64,000 nt of DNA from Shinisaurus crocodilurus (Eukaryota > Chordata > Lepidosauria > Squamata > Shinisauridae). The notes below the pieces were generated by a model. That model ran no database searches and was not told where the DNA came from. It worked only from the letters and a program-made list of their open reading frames with translations. Shown here one piece after another: positions 63,579-64,000 of the stretch. Each line of letters opens with the position of its first letter. Position 1 is the stretch's first letter. Both the position numbers and the translations under genes were made by a program. The DNA lies in the NCBI GenBank assembly GCA_021292165.1, contig CM037878.1, forward strand, positions 289,154,971-289,218,970, read 5' to 3'.

Positions 63579-64000
63579 GTTCTGGTGGCCTGGAGGACAA
63601 CGCTGGGTTTGAGCTAAGCATACCAAAAGCCCCGTAAGTTTAGGTATGGATAACCTGACTTCCTCCACTGGCGCGAAGGACTCGTGCACCTACCATGAAG
63701 AGTTCAAGCAGATCCTGCTGCCGCTGGTCTACTCCGTGGTCCTTGTGCTGGGGCTGCCCTTGAACTTCATTGTCATCATCCAGATCTGGCTGTCCCGCAA
63801 AGTGCTGACGCGCACCACCATCTACATGCTGAACCTGGCGTCGGCCGACTTGCTCTATGTCTGCTCCCTGCCGCTCCTCATCTACAACTACATCCAAAAG
63901 GACTACTGGCCCTTCGGCGATTTCACTTGCCGCTTTGTGCGCTTCCAGTTCTACACCAACCTGCACGGCAGCATTCTCTTCCTGACCTGCATCAGCGTCC
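63579..64000 (+). CDS. P2RY3: P2Y nucleotide receptor (P2Y3/P2Y6-like), 5' part of coding exon; CDS starts at 63646
   Basis: This encodes the first 118 residues of a class A GPCR for extracellular nucleotides, which acts at the plasma membrane; P2Y3/P2Y6 receptors are UDP-preferring and Gq-coupled by family knowledge. The start at 63646 has G at -3 and +4, and an in-frame TGA at 63610 within the same exon excludes an upstream start. An N-glycosylation site lies at N3 (NLT) and an extracellular Cys at 14. TM1 spans about residues 23-48 with GLPLN (N40). TM2 spans about 58-82 with LASAD (D68). A WPFGDFTC stretch leads to Cys95 at the top of TM3, and TM3 is cut by the window edge. A splice acceptor (pyrimidine tract then ACCCACAG) ends at 63578, so the exon carries 67 bases of 5' UTR and an upstream non-coding exon must exist. 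The match to the bird P2Y3 group looks closest. P2RY6 or a lineage-specific paralogue is the alternative, so the symbol is tentative while the family is firm. Confidence 0.85.

Noticed and set aside
63640..63966. A minus-strand frame opposite the P2Y exon
   Set aside because: It is the shadow of the GPCR coding sequence, which has clear family signatures on the plus strand.
1..64000. CRISPR arrays, operons or prokaryotic features
   Set aside because: The repeat content is vertebrate, there are no regularly spaced short repeats, and there are no compact gene runs.
1..64000. Endogenous retrovirus or other viral genes
   Set aside because: No LTR pair, gag, protease, integrase or envelope-like frame was seen. 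All RT sequences are of non-LTR type.

Overview
The window looks like nuclear DNA of a squamate reptile, most likely a lizard. It has no bacterial gene organisation. It carries many copies of repeat families typical of reptile genomes: CR1, L2 and L3-like LINEs, an RTE-type LINE, L1 fragments, the tRNA-derived squamate SINE (family S here), and hAT-type non-autonomous DNA transposons. The one confident host gene is the start of a P2Y nucleotide receptor at the right edge. Its protein resembles the P2Y3/P2Y6 group of non-mammalian vertebrates. Species and chromosome cannot be told from the sequence alone.

Layout. 1-4470: an inverted-repeat-flanked tract rich in ACTCG, an L2 3' end, a 5S-rRNA-derived SINE and short palindromic MITEs. 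4474-7518: three joined RTE pieces, the first two in a 5'-inversion arrangement. 7568-8480: an L3-like end, an L2 scrap and an L1 3' end. 8500-9065: a CpG island, the best promoter candidate in the first half. 9100-17480: MITEs, SINEs and LINE tails in mostly unique sequence. 17481-19279 and 22170-22697: 5'-truncated RTE copies. 26591-27524: an old hAT-type element split by a SINE and a CR1. 28141-32126: a near-full-length RTE inserted into an L2, with an 11-bp target duplication. 33550-37240: a MITE, CR1, an L3-like LINE, SINEs and a local duplication. 39594-40970: a hAT-type element holding a nested MITE and a nested L1. 41000-54100: SINEs, MITEs, microsatellites and an unusual foldback insertion at 48539-48712. 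55200-55620: a possible non-coding exon, followed by an intact-ended hAT element. 57121-63245: further MITE, RTE, SINE, CR1, L3-like and L2 copies. 63579-64000: the acceptor-flanked coding exon of the P2Y receptor, cut off by the window end.

The repeats interact as LINE/SINE partners and as nested insertions that give a relative chronology. CR1-type 3' ends are shared by the 5S-derived SINE, so CR1 machinery probably mobilised it. Two RTE copies have nearly identical RT proteins, which points to recent activity. The most interesting material is the 5S-CR1 SINE family, the RTE element with its C-terminal zinc finger and single-base frameshift, and a set of palindromic MITEs that share one core but differ in their ends. 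I found no CRISPR array, rRNA or tRNA gene, or viral gene.
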